DNA of 64,000 nucleotides from Cohaesibacter marisflavi. Lineage in GTDB: Bacteria; Pseudomonadota; Alphaproteobacteria; Rhizobiales; Cohaesibacteraceae. The notes beneath the pieces are model-generated. The model had not been told where the DNA came from. It made no database searches and saw nothing but the letters and a program-made list of their open reading frames with translations. A program made the position numbers and the translations under genes. The DNA is taken from contig NZ_FOVR01000003.1 of NCBI RefSeq assembly GCF_900115225.1, forward strand, positions 312,017 through 376,016, given 5' to 3'. Each line of letters begins with the position of its first letter. Within the stretch, counting starts at the first letter, position 1. This document shows, in pieces, positions 34,514 through 43,316 of the stretch.

Positions 34514-37378
34514 ATGAGACATCTTGTGAAGAAGAACCAATTTATTGCATTGATTGCGGGCATTGTCGCCCTGACTTTGCTGGATGAAGTGTTGCTGGCC
34601 CGTTTTTTAGAAATGGAAGAATTTGAAAACGGGAACGTGCTGTTCAAGGGGATTTCACAATTTCTCTTTCTTCTCCTGATCGCGTTCGCAGGCCTTTTGT
34701 ATTTCGGTTACAAAGAGCGCAAGAAGCAAACAGAAGCTTTGGCCAAGGAACGCGACAAGTCACGCAAGCTCGCTTCCAGGCTGGCGTCTCACAAGCTGGG
34801 TATTGATGCGCATGCCATCGTGTCGATTGCGGACCCAGAGGGCCGCATAGTCTATGCCAACGACAGATTCTGCGAAGTTTCTGGCTATACACGTGAGGAA
34901 CTGATCGGCAAAGATCACCATATCCTCAACTCGGGCTATCACGACCGGTCCTTCTTCAGAGGCATTTACGAGGCCATTGAAAAGGGGGAAACCTGGACTG
35001 GTGAAATCTGTAATAAATCCAAGGACGGCACGATCTACTGGATTTCGACCACCATCGTGCCAATCATGGATGCCCAAGGCAAGCTGGAAGAGATCATATC
35101 GATCCGCACAGACATTACAGAGATCAAGAATAATGAAGCCGCGCTCAAGAGCAGCAGCGACCTTTTGAACTCGACCTTTGACAATTTCCCTGGCGGCATC
35201 AGCGTCTTCAATGAGGATCGGCAACTCATTCTGGCCAACAAGGCCTTCTATGATCTCTTGGAGATCACCCCCAAAGAATTTCCCGTCGGCAGTAACTATG
35301 CCGACATATTGCGCCGGAATATCGAATTCGGCGTCTACGGGGATATCGACGGGGACGCGCTGATAAAAGAGCGTCTGCGGTTGATTGATACCAAACACCC
35401 ATTCCAGTTGAGCAGAAAGACGCCGAATGGGCGAATTATCGAGATCCGCTGCTGGCCTCTGGAAGGGGGCGGTGTGGTTGCTGCCCATTATGACGCAACC
35501 GAACGCCAGCAAATGCTCGAAGATCTGGAGCAACAAAGAAACGAGGCCAAAGCCAACGCAGCCCAGCTTCAAGCCGCTCAGGAGGAGCAGGACAAGGCCC
35601 ACAAGCGTCTGATCAACTCCATCAACTCGATGCGCAATGGATTTGTCCTTTGGGATTCAGATGCTCGGCTGGTTATCGCCAACGAGGCCTTCCGCAGCTA
35701 TCACAAGGAGCTTGCCCATCTCATCCATAAGGGAATGTCAGCGCGCGATCTTCTCGAAGCGGGGCACGAAATCAATTTCTGGAAATGGAACGAGGAGCTT
35801 CCCAGCAACTGGCTCGATATTTTCATGGAGCGCTTCAAGTCGACGAAAAATTTCGAAGACTCCTTCGAGACGACCGACGGGCGCTATCTCGTGATGCAAA
35901 GTTCGAAGCTACCAAACGGTGACATCATTTCCAACTTTACCGATGTTACCAACAATCGCCTACGCGAAGCAGAGCTGGTGCGCGCGCGGGACGCGCTGAC
36001 CCACATCGCCTATTTCGATGCCCTCACGGCGCTTCCAAACCGCGCCCACGGGCAGCAGGATCTCGAAGCGCTGTTCATGAACAAGCAGAAGGATACGCGT
36101 TTTGCAGTCATCCAGATTGATCTGGACAAATTCAAGCGCGTCAACGACACGCTGGGCCATATTTCAGGAGATCATCTACTCAAGGAAATAGGCTCACGTC
36201 TGGCCTTCCTTGCATCCAAGGTTCCCAACTTCCAGCCCTATCGCTGGGGAGGCGATGAATTTGTCGCTATTGTCAAGGACGTCACCAACCATCAGCTCGA
36301 GAGCCTGTGTCAGGAACTGACCGATCTGATTGCCATTCCGGTTCCTTATGAAAATGCGACCCTGTGGCCGACAGTCAGCCTCGGTGTCGCCATTTATCCA
36401 GATGATGCAACAGACCTTTCTGCCTTGATGATGTATGCGGATCTAGCCCTCTACAAGACCAAGGAAATGGGGCGCGATGGCTATCAGTTCTTCTCCTCGG
36501 AAATGAAAGAGCGTCTGGATAGCGAAGCCTCCATCGAGGCCGATGTGCGCGACGCCCTCAAGCTTGACCAGTTCGAGTTGCATTTCCAGCCGCAGATCAG
36601 CACGCTGGACGAGAGCATTACCGGAATCGAGGCGCTGGTGCGCTGGAACCATCCCAAACGGGGCCAACTGCCACCGGGCCTGTTCATGGATATCGTCGAA
36701 AGCAACGGCATGGCAGCCGCCCTTGGCAACGCAATTTTCGAAAAAGCCATGTGGTCCGTTCGCCAATGGGTGGACGAAGGCCTGGAATTCGGACGCCTTT
36801 CGGTCAACCTGTCCCCTGCCCATCTCAAGCGCCAGACACTGGTAGAAGACTTCTGCCAAAGCATGGAAAAATATGACATCAACCCGGACCTTCTGGCAGT
36901 TGAGCTGCTGGAAGGGGTGCTACTGGATGATCAATATACGAATATCAACGAGCTATTCGAAACCCTGTCGGCGCGCGGCGTTCATGTGGAGCTGGATGAT
37001 TTCGGCACGGGCTACGCCTCCCTCTCCCATCTTTCCAATTTGCCGGTAGATGGCATCAAGATTGATCGGTCTTTCGTCAACAATATCGTGGTTAACAAGA
37101 AGCAAAAGGCAATCGTGGGCGTGGTCATGTCCATGTCCAAGCTCATGCAGCTGCGCGTGGTGTGCGAAGGCATCGAGACACATCAGCAGCTTTCGACGGT
37201 CTCCCAGATCGCCAATTGCTCGGTACAAGGTTATCTGGTTTCGCGTCCGCTCAGCTTTGAGGATATGACAAGCTGGATCAGGGCAAGACGTAATATCGGT
37301 CTCTTGAGCCCTTCAGGGCCGCGCCAGATCCGAAAGGGCCACTCGAGCCTTGTTTCTTCGGATATTCTTGATCGATAG
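34514..37378 (+). CDS. Membrane PAS-GGDEF-EAL cyclic-di-GMP turnover protein
   Basis: A 954-residue protein. Two N-terminal hydrophobic segments (about 10-30 and 47-64), a first PAS domain (about 90-205, IVYANDRFCEVSGYTREELIGK), two further PAS-like domains (about 215-335, 360-485), then GGDEF (about 495-660) and EAL (about 670-925). The cyclase site is intact (YRWGGDEF); I see no RxxD inhibitory site before it. The phosphodiesterase keeps EALVRW, NLS, DDFGTGYASL, KIDRSF and CEGIET, but the usual ExTES segment reads ELLEG. Both activities are therefore possible. It probably links a PAS-sensed signal to motility or biofilm choice, next to two chemoreceptors. Confidence 0.93.
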   Translation: MRHLVKKNQFIALIAGIVALTLLDEVLLARFLEMEEFENGNVLFKGISQFLFLLLIAFAGLLYFGYKERKKQTEALAKERDKSRKLASRLASHKLGIDAHAIVSIADPEGRIVYANDRFCEVSGYTREELIGKDHHILNSGYHDRSFFRGIYEAIEKGETWTGEICNKSKDGTIYWISTTIVPIMDAQGKLEEIISIRTDITEIKNNEAALKSSSDLLNSTFDNFPGGISVFNEDRQLILANKAFYDLLEITPKEFPVGSNYADILRRNIEFGVYGDIDGDALIKERLRLIDTKHPFQLSRKTPNGRIIEIRCWPLEGGGVVAAHYDATERQQMLEDLEQQRNEAKANAAQLQAAQEEQDKAHKRLINSINSMRNGFVLWDSDARLVIANEAFRSYHKELAHLIHKGMSARDLLEAGHEINFWKWNEELPSNWLDIFMERFKSTKNFEDSFETTDGRYLVMQSSKLPNGDIISNFTDVTNNRLREAELVRARDALTHIAYFDALTALPNRAHGQQDLEALFMNKQKDTRFAVIQIDLDKFKRVNDTLGHISGDHLLKEIGSRLAFLASKVPNFQPYRWGGDEFVAIVKDVTNHQLESLCQELTDLIAIPVPYENATLWPTVSLGVAIYPDDATDLSALMMYADLALYKTKEMGRDGYQFFSSEMKERLDSEASIEADVRDALKLDQFELHFQPQISTLDESITGIEALVRWNHPKRGQLPPGLFMDIVESNGMAAALGNAIFEKAMWSVRQWVDEGLEFGRLSVNLSPAHLKRQTLVEDFCQSMEKYDINPDLLAVELLEGVLLDDQYTNINELFETLSARGVHVELDDFGTGYASLSHLSNLPVDGIKIDRSFVNNIVVNKKQKAIVGVVMSMSKLMQLRVVCEGIETHQQLSTVSQIANCSVQGYLVSRPLSFEDMTSWIRARRNIGLLSPSGPRQIRKGHSSLVSSDILDR

Positions 37379-37655
37379 CAATTTTTCGGATGCAACCAGA
37401 TAAACCATCAAGAAAAGACAATTCTTTTTTAGGTTGCAAAATCAATCACATCACTCGCAATGATACATGAATGTGCCAAATTTATTGTGATAAATACTTA
37501 TGTTTTGTGTTTTAATTCTATTATTACGAAATATTATTTAGAATAGTTCTCGCTTCTTGTTATCAACATATTTGAAATTCTTAATCTATTAAGACTTAAT
37601 TAGGCGGCTTACCCGAATATTACCCTTAACCAGACAATATTCCGGACCCTCAATT
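37379..37655. other. AT-rich intergenic region upstream of the second Cache chemoreceptor
   Basis: About 277 bases, strongly AT-rich. It contains TTAA-N7-TTAG at 37589-37603, one base off the CtrA consensus TTAA-N7-TTAA, 50 bases before the start codon. No gene is visible. Confidence 0.45.
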
Positions 37656-39353
37656 ATGAAAATATCCAAGCTCCCCCTCTCCTGGAAAATAGCAGCACCG
37701 ACTATTACCGTTTTCATCTTTATGCTGGCCCTCTCCGCAGTCAGCCTTTCCAACCTGAAAAGTTCCATGCGCGCAGAGCGCGTGAACAGCCTTAAAGACA
37801 TTACCCACGCCGCACAAACCATTGCCAATTCCTTCTATGCACTAGAAAAAAGCGGCGAGCTTTCTCGCGAAGAAGCACAGGAACGCACCAAGGCTGCCAT
37901 CGACGCCATGCGCTATGATGATGGCTCGGGCTATATCTTCGTCTATCAGTATGACGGCACCAATCTTGTTCTTCCCAACAAGAAGCTGGTGGGTAAAAAC
38001 TTGATGGACATGAAGGATGCTGACGGTAAATTTCTTGTCCGCAATCTGATCGACATCGCCAAGAAAGGCGGCGGTGAATATGCTTATTACTGGCCAAAGC
38101 CAGGCAGCGAAAAAGCCTATGAAAAGCTGAGCTGGGCTGAAGGCATCCCTGAATGGCAGTGGATGCTGGGCACTGGCGTTTATATTGATGACATGAATGC
38201 CGCTTTCCTCAGTCAGGCCATGATCGTGGGATTGGCAACGCTTATCGCTTTGATCCTCGCTGGCGCAGCCTCCTATGTGGTCATTCGCTCCATCAACAAG
38301 CCAATTACCGGTCTGGTGGACAATATGCGCTCACTGGCAGATGGCAACTCGTCCATCACTGTTGGCGATCAGGACCGCTCGGATGAAATCGGCCAGATGG
38401 CTCAGGCCATGCAAGTGTTTGTCGACAACGAAAACAGCCGCAAGGCCCTTATGGCGGAACATGAAAGGAACCAGAGCGAAGCGCTCAAACGCGGTACGAA
38501 TGTTCAGCAGCTTTGCCGCGCCTTTGATGAAGAGGTTGCGCGGATGCTCTCCACCGTTGGCGATGCAGCCAAAGGCTTGCAAGATGCTTCGCACATGATG
38601 AACCAGGATGCCCAGAGCACCTCGGCCCAGAGCGAACAGGTATCCAGCGCATCGGCACAGGCTTCCAGCAATGTGGAGGCAGTTGCCTCTGCTGCTGAAG
38701 AACTCGCAGCATCTGTCAGCGAAGTGGCCCGTCAGGTTCAGACCTCCAATGACATGGCGCTGAAAGCCTCCTCTGAAGCCAACAGCACCAATGATCGGGT
38801 TGAGCGCCTGGCTCAGGCTGCCAAGCAGATTTCCGAAGTGGTCACGCTCATCCAGGCCATTGCCGAGCAGACCAACCTTCTGGCCCTCAACGCAACCATT
38901 GAGGCTGCACGGGCCGGAGAAGCGGGCCGTGGCTTCGCCGTGGTGGCTGCGGAAGTCAAGGAACTGGCCAACCAGACCAGCAAGGCAACCGAAGAAATCG
39001 ACAAGCAGATTTCCGAGATCCAGCAAGAAACGGATCTTGCCGTAAATGCCATCTCCGAGATTTCGCAAACCATCGAAAGCCTGAGTTCGGTTTCTAGCCA
39101 GATTGCCGCCGCAGTTGAAGAACAGCGCGCAGCAACGGAAGAAATCGCAACCAACGTCACTCAGGCATCTCGCGTGACCCATGAAGTCTCCACCAGCATC
39201 GGCAACGTGACGCAGACGGCAGACAAGACCCGAGAGACCTCTGCGGTTGTTCACGACTCCTCGCTGAAACTGCAGCAGGAAGCAGATCATCTCAGAACCC
39301 GTGTCAACGGCTTCCTTGATGATGTGCGCAAGGAATCAGCGGCTGCAGCCTGA
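37656..39353 (+). CDS. Methyl-accepting chemotaxis protein with a single Cache domain
   Basis: A 565-residue receptor with the same plan as the one at 32514: TM1 (about 13-33), sCache_2 domain (about 38-180; [29 protein letters not shown] split over two strands and [14 protein letters not shown] at its end), TM2 (about 188-212), HAMP (213-265) and signalling hairpin with [18 protein letters not shown] near residue 415. The ligand domains of the two receptors are related but clearly different in the binding region, so the ligands probably differ. It ends with a strong bidirectional terminator. Confidence 0.92.
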   Translation: MKISKLPLSWKIAAPTITVFIFMLALSAVSLSNLKSSMRAERVNSLKDITHAAQTIANSFYALEKSGELSREEAQERTKAAIDAMRYDDGSGYIFVYQYDGTNLVLPNKKLVGKNLMDMKDADGKFLVRNLIDIAKKGGGEYAYYWPKPGSEKAYEKLSWAEGIPEWQWMLGTGVYIDDMNAAFLSQAMIVGLATLIALILAGAASYVVIRSINKPITGLVDNMRSLADGNSSITVGDQDRSDEIGQMAQAMQVFVDNENSRKALMAEHERNQSEALKRGTNVQQLCRAFDEEVARMLSTVGDAAKGLQDASHMMNQDAQSTSAQSEQVSSASAQASSNVEAVASAAEELAASVSEVARQVQTSNDMALKASSEANSTNDRVERLAQAAKQISEVVTLIQAIAEQTNLLALNATIEAARAGEAGRGFAVVAAEVKELANQTSKATEEIDKQISEIQQETDLAVNAISEISQTIESLSSVSSQIAAAVEEQRAATEEIATNVTQASRVTHEVSTSIGNVTQTADKTRETSAVVHDSSLKLQQEADHLRTRVNGFLDDVRKESAAAA

Positions 39354-39410
39354 TGCGACGGCTTAAATGAAGGATCGCCAGCCCCTCGCCTACAGCCCGC
39401 CAAGAGAAAC

Positions 39411-39444
39411 AAAAAGCCCGGACAGGCCACTGTCCGGGCTTTTT
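39411..39444. terminator. Bidirectional intrinsic terminator
   Basis: A perfect 15-bp inverted repeat AAAAAGCCCGGACAG / CTGTCCGGGCTTTTT with a GCCA loop. It has T-runs on both strands and lies between the convergent chemoreceptor and MFS genes. Confidence 0.93.
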
Positions 39445-39515
39445 GTTTGGAGCATGGTGATGAGCAACCAGAAAGACGCCAGACGTCTTTCCCCGCAAAC
39501 CGTTAGACCGTAAGA

Positions 39516-41105
39516 CTAGCGTTTGCTTTCCTCGTCGTTTGCCACTGCAGCAGATTCATCGTCAGAAGAGGCGGCCTCAGGAGTATCCCCTTCGGCATCA
39601 TCGGCCCAGCTCTTAGAGCGCTCACCTTCAGGAGCCTCTTCCACTTCCTCTTCATCATCATCGCCTTCAATGGCTGTCTTGTCCTGCGGAACACCGTCGC
39701 CTTCCTTGATGGCTATGGCTACAGCTTCATCCACCTCGACTTCAGGCAACTTTCTGGGTTCCTGAGCCGCATCCTCGGGCAACTCCCCTTCGGGGATTTC
39801 GCCACCGTTAACCTCAGCGTCGGGATCTTCTTCCTCAGTAGGCTCCCACTCGTCTGGCACAACAACATAGCGGTCTTCTTCGCTGAAGACTTCTGGCGAG
39901 ACCACACCAAGTACGGCTGCCGTCGCAGCAAGGTCGAAGTCCTCTTTCTGTGCTTCGCGGACTGGATCTTTCTGACGAATACGGATCACCAGATAAACAG
40001 ACAGGATGGCAAGAAGCACCGTGGGGAAGAGGAACAATACATCCGGTCCATAAAACTGCATCAATATCGATGTAACCGACGGACCAATGGCCGAGCCCAA
40101 ACCGTAGGAAACGAGCAGACCCGCGGCCATGCGCACATAGCCGCTTTCCTTGGCATTGTCATAGCCATGGGCAGCAGCCAGCGAATAGGCAGGTTGGGTG
40201 AGTGCCCCGATAACCGCGCCCACGATCAGGAAGAGATAGAAGGGCACATCATGCAACATGGTGATGGCAACGGAAGCAACGCCCCCCAGAATGCTGATGG
40301 TCAAAAGAACGACGCGTCGGTCCATCCTGTCCGAAAATCGGCCCAGAGGCCACTGGCTGATGATCCCGCCAAGGCCAAGCATGGCCGCAAAGACAGGGGC
40401 CTGCGTCAGTGGATTATAGCCCTTTTCAACCGCATAAATTGGCGCAAATGTCAGATGCGAGCCAAGCACCACGCCAATCATGAATGCAGAGATAATCGCC
40501 GCCTGCGAGGTCTTGAACACACGGCGCAAATCCAGCTTGACGATAGCAATAGGTGCAGGTTGAGCAGCCTTGGTCATGGCCACAGGCATCACAGCCACCG
40601 AAATGATAATGGAGGCGATGGCGAACAAATAGAAACTTTCCGGCTGCGCCAATGTCACCATCAACTGCCCCACCGTAAAGGCGGCATAGTTCACGATAAT
40701 GTAGGCGGACATGACCAGTCCGCGGTTTTCGTTATCGGCAAATTCATTGAGCCAACTCTCAATGATCAGATAGAGGCCGGACACGCAGAAACCGGTGATA
40801 AAACGAAACAACACCCAGGCATAGGCGTCTGTCACCAAGGGGTGCAACAATGCAGCCGCAGACATGGACGAGACCATCACGGCAAAGCCGCGAATATGAC
40901 CGGCGCGCACCACAACATGCGGCGTGATGATGCCGCCCAAGACGAAGCCGGCAAAGTAGGCCGACGCAGCAAAACCAATCAGCAAGTCACTGAATTGGTA
41001 AGCGCGCGAGGCGAGAGGAATGAGGGTGCTCTGCAAGCCGTGGCCCAGCAGCAGCAGGGTAACGGAAATCAGCAGTGAGGCGATCGGTGCAAATATCTTG
41101 GCCAT
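39516..41105 (-). CDS. MFS transporter (YcaD-like) with a long acidic C-terminal tail
   Basis: From ATG 41105 (AGGA site eight bases upstream) a 529-residue protein. Twelve hydrophobic segments occupy residues 1-385, with YFAGFVLGGIITPHVVVRAGHIRGFAV and RFITGFCVSGLYLIIESWLNEFADNENRG, both typical of the YcaD/UMF2 group, and GRFSDRMDRRVVLL as motif A of the second half. After the last segment come about 135 residues extremely rich in Glu, Asp, Ser, Ala and Pro, with at least 50 acidic residues and no membrane segment. The tail should be cytoplasmic and disordered. Substrate unknown. Confidence 0.87.
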   Translation of the reverse strand: MAKIFAPIASLLISVTLLLLGHGLQSTLIPLASRAYQFSDLLIGFAASAYFAGFVLGGIITPHVVVRAGHIRGFAVMVSSMSAAALLHPLVTDAYAWVLFRFITGFCVSGLYLIIESWLNEFADNENRGLVMSAYIIVNYAAFTVGQLMVTLAQPESFYLFAIASIIISVAVMPVAMTKAAQPAPIAIVKLDLRRVFKTSQAAIISAFMIGVVLGSHLTFAPIYAVEKGYNPLTQAPVFAAMLGLGGIISQWPLGRFSDRMDRRVVLLTISILGGVASVAITMLHDVPFYLFLIVGAVIGALTQPAYSLAAAHGYDNAKESGYVRMAAGLLVSYGLGSAIGPSVTSILMQFYGPDVLFLFPTVLLAILSVYLVIRIRQKDPVREAQKEDFDLAATAAVLGVVSPEVFSEEDRYVVVPDEWEPTEEEDPDAEVNGGEIPEGELPEDAAQEPRKLPEVEVDEAVAIAIKEGDGVPQDKTAIEGDDDEEEVEEAPEGERSKSWADDAEGDTPEAASSDDESAAVANDEESKR

Positions 41106-41585
41106 GACAACCATCCTGATAGCGGGTCCGCAAGATTTGCTTGGAAATCAAAAGTCGGATCTAAAGTGTTTTACATGGAGATCGCGAGTGCCCTGGCTTG
41201 GCAATCAGGGGACTCTTGAAGCCTTGGTTCGCCTCTATTCGCCCACAGCTCTGCGTTGGAAACAGACATTGGAACGATCGGCGTCAGCGCGGTCAGCCAT
41301 GATGGAATTCGTTTGTCGATGCAAGGAAAAAAACGCGCGTTTCATCGGGAAATCCGCGCCATTGCAAAAAGGTCACGCTCATGTCGTTCTTCGCCTCTCT
41401 CTCCATTCCATACTCAAATTCCCTTATAGATTATAACTATAACAATTGTGCATTCTCAACCCTTGAGCTTGCCCCGGGTCTAACGCTAAGTTGGCGACAG
41501 GAATCCCCCTTGAAAGGGGCAGGCAAGCCGCTGCGCAGGGCAAGGAACCACCCCGCCCAGCAGCATGGATGACAGGGTGAAAACG
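41106..41585. other. Divergent intergenic region
   Basis: About 480 bases between the MFS gene (minus) and the SRAP gene (plus). Short open frames here lack ribosome sites and family resemblance. A GGAAC at 41271 is not followed by a matching -10 element at the right distance. Nothing else stands out. Confidence 0.45.
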
Positions 41586-42278
41586 ATGTGCGGACGGTTT
41601 ATCCTTCAGGGCTCATGGGCGGATATCCATGAAATGTATAATCTCATTCGTCCCGAAGACCGGCAACGCAATGTGCCTGCCCGCTACAATATCGCTCCAA
41701 CCCAGTCTGTGCTCTATGTTGGCGAGCCGAACGGCGAACGGCGGCTTATGGAGGGACGGTGGTGGCTTGTGCCCCATTGGGCCAAAGAACTGCAAAACAG
41801 ATATCCCATGTTCAACGCCCGCTCGGAAGAGGCTCACAACAAACCGTCCTTTCGGGATGCCTACAAGACGGGGCGATGCCTCATACCGGCTGATGGCTAT
41901 TATGAATGGACAACAAGCAAGGCAGACGGCAAGAAAGATCCCCATCTCTTGCATCTCCCCGATTTCGAGCCCTTCGCCTTTGCCGGTCTGTCGGCCTATA
42001 ACCCGTTCCTAGATCTTTATAGCTGCACCATCCTCACGGCCCCAGCCGTGGATGAGATCAGAGCCATCCATCCGCGCATGCCGGTCATCCTCAAGCCTTC
42101 AGTGTTTGATGCATGGCTCAGCGCGGGCACATCCGTGGATGAGGCCAGTTCGCTTCTCTCCGAGCACAGGGATAGCGAGTTGATCTCCTATCAGGTAGAT
42201 CGCGCAGTGGGTAGCAGTCGCGCCTCTGGTTCCCAGCTTATGGAACCAGCCGACACACACCCCAAGACGCTGTTCTAG
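41586..42278 (+). CDS. SOS-response-associated peptidase family (SRAP/YedK/HMCES) protein
   Basis: A 230-residue protein that crosslinks to abasic sites in single-stranded DNA and shields them. The start is set by chemistry: the catalytic Cys must be residue 2 after Met removal, so the ATG at 41586 (MCGRF) is right and the in-frame ATG seven codons upstream is not. Other active-site motifs are PARYNIAPTQ, NARSE (about 75), CLIPADGYYEW (about 98-108, with the catalytic Glu) and IHPRMPVIL (about 163-171, with the His). All are intact. Relatives are often SOS-induced; I found no clear LexA box upstream. Confidence 0.94.
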   Translation: MCGRFILQGSWADIHEMYNLIRPEDRQRNVPARYNIAPTQSVLYVGEPNGERRLMEGRWWLVPHWAKELQNRYPMFNARSEEAHNKPSFRDAYKTGRCLIPADGYYEWTTSKADGKKDPHLLHLPDFEPFAFAGLSAYNPFLDLYSCTILTAPAVDEIRAIHPRMPVILKPSVFDAWLSAGTSVDEASSLLSEHRDSELISYQVDRAVGSSRASGSQLMEPADTHPKTLF

Positions 42279-42379
42279 CTTCTGTTTTTCAATAACCGCA
42301 CAAACGAAATCCACCAGCTTTTGCAACAGGCAAGCAGGCGGCTCCGCATGGCCTTGTCGATTTGGTTTTGTAAAAGTTG

Positions 42380-42405
42380 GGAACAATTCGGACACTGTCG
42401 ACGTT
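42380..42405 (+). promoter_or_regulatory. EcfG-type promoter, DUF992 gene
   Basis: GGAAC at 42380-42384 and CGTT at 42402-42405 with 17 bases between, a perfect match to the general-stress sigma factor consensus. It is 88 bases upstream of the DUF992 start codon. Confidence 0.82.
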
Positions 42406-42493
42406 GACTTGCCGAACCGGGTAGAGAGCAAACAACAACAATAAAAGCTTCTCTACCCTCGCCGATATTGCAAGGAATCTGGAGATTGATCCT

Positions 42494-42988
42494 ATGACCC
42501 GTTTTATGAAATATCTTTTCATGGCAACCCTCCCCGCGCTGGCTCTCAGTACACCAGCTGCTGCTGACACCATTGATCGTGTCGAGATTGGTCAGCTTGA
42601 TTGTGCGGTGAAAGGCGGGGAAGGATTTGTTTTCAAATCTACCAAGGATCTCTCCTGCACCTTCAAATCTGCTGAGGCTGGCGTGCCAGACGAAGCCTAT
42701 TTTGGCGCGATCAACAAATTCGGACTGGATATCGGCACCACTGATCATGGCGTGATTTCATGGCTAGTCATGGCCCCGACCACGGACGACTATCGCCCCG
42801 GCGCTCTTGCTGGTGATTATGCAGGCGTAAGTGCTCAGGCAACCGTTGGCGCCGGTGTTGGCGGGAACCTGCTTGTGGGTGGCTCTGACGAGACCATTGC
42901 CCTGCAACCGCTTAGCGTTTCCGCCCAGACAGGGTTGAACTTCGCGCTGGCTGTTAGCGAACTACAATTGCGGTCGCTGGCTGACTGA
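42494..42988 (+). CDS. DUF992 secreted protein
   Basis: A 164-residue protein with a cleavable signal peptide (about 1-24, ending STPAAA-D) and a DUF992 domain: VEIGQLDCAVKGGEGFVFKSTKDLSCTF, then GLDIGTTDHGVISWLV and the glycine-rich AGVSAQATVGAGVGGNLLVGG. Two cysteines in the first motif may form a disulfide. The family is periplasmic, alphaproteobacterial and uncharacterised. A perfect EcfG promoter upstream suggests a stress role, perhaps envelope protection. Confidence 0.88.
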   Translation: MTRFMKYLFMATLPALALSTPAAADTIDRVEIGQLDCAVKGGEGFVFKSTKDLSCTFKSAEAGVPDEAYFGAINKFGLDIGTTDHGVISWLVMAPTTDDYRPGALAGDYAGVSAQATVGAGVGGNLLVGGSDETIALQPLSVSAQTGLNFALAVSELQLRSLAD

Positions 42989-43121
42989 TCCGGCGAGCGC
43001 CCCTTGCCCGACCGTCCCCCGCGCGGTTGGGCATTTTCGGGGGCATTGATTTGACCGCGCATACAGGGGCCCAACACACAGCAGCAGGCCCTCCCGACTA
43101 GACGATACTCAGGAGTTCATT

Positions 43122-43316
43122 ATGTTTACGGGTTATGGCCTTGTTGGCCTTATCATTCTTATTCTCGATATTTATGCCGTGATCAAGGTCGTTGGAAGCC
43201 ACGAAAGCACGGGGGCCAAACTGCTCTGGATTCTCGGCATTATCATCTTCCCGTTGCTAGGCCTTATTGTCTGGTTCTTTGCCGGCCCCGGCGGTCGCAG
43301 CAGCGCCCGCCTTTGA
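43122..43316 (+). CDS. PLDc_N-like two-TM small membrane protein
   Basis: A 64-residue protein with two hydrophobic segments and the pattern of the phospholipase D N-terminal (PLDc_N) domain: LIILILDIYAVIKVVGS, then KLLWILGIIIFPLLGLIVWFFAGP. The family's stand-alone members are small envelope proteins, some linked to antimicrobial-peptide resistance. An AGGAG site precedes the ATG. Its last 60 bases overlap the 3' end of the convergent histidine kinase gene, so both stops lie inside the other gene. Confidence 0.82.
   Translation: MFTGYGLVGLIILILDIYAVIKVVGSHESTGAKLLWILGIIIFPLLGLIVWFFAGPGGRSSARL

Noticed and set aside
38331-39290. Long minus-strand frame (319 codons) opposite the second Cache chemoreceptor
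   Set aside because: Repetitive receptor hairpin sequence produces an open antisense frame; Cys/Gly/Leu-rich with no domain.
40167-41078. 303-codon plus-strand frame opposite the YcaD-like MFS gene
   Set aside because: Antisense to membrane segments; His/Arg/Gln-rich composition unlike a real protein.
41271-41295. GGAAC upstream of the SRAP gene as an EcfG promoter
   Set aside because: No CGTT or near match at 16 or 17 bases downstream (GTCA/TCAG instead).
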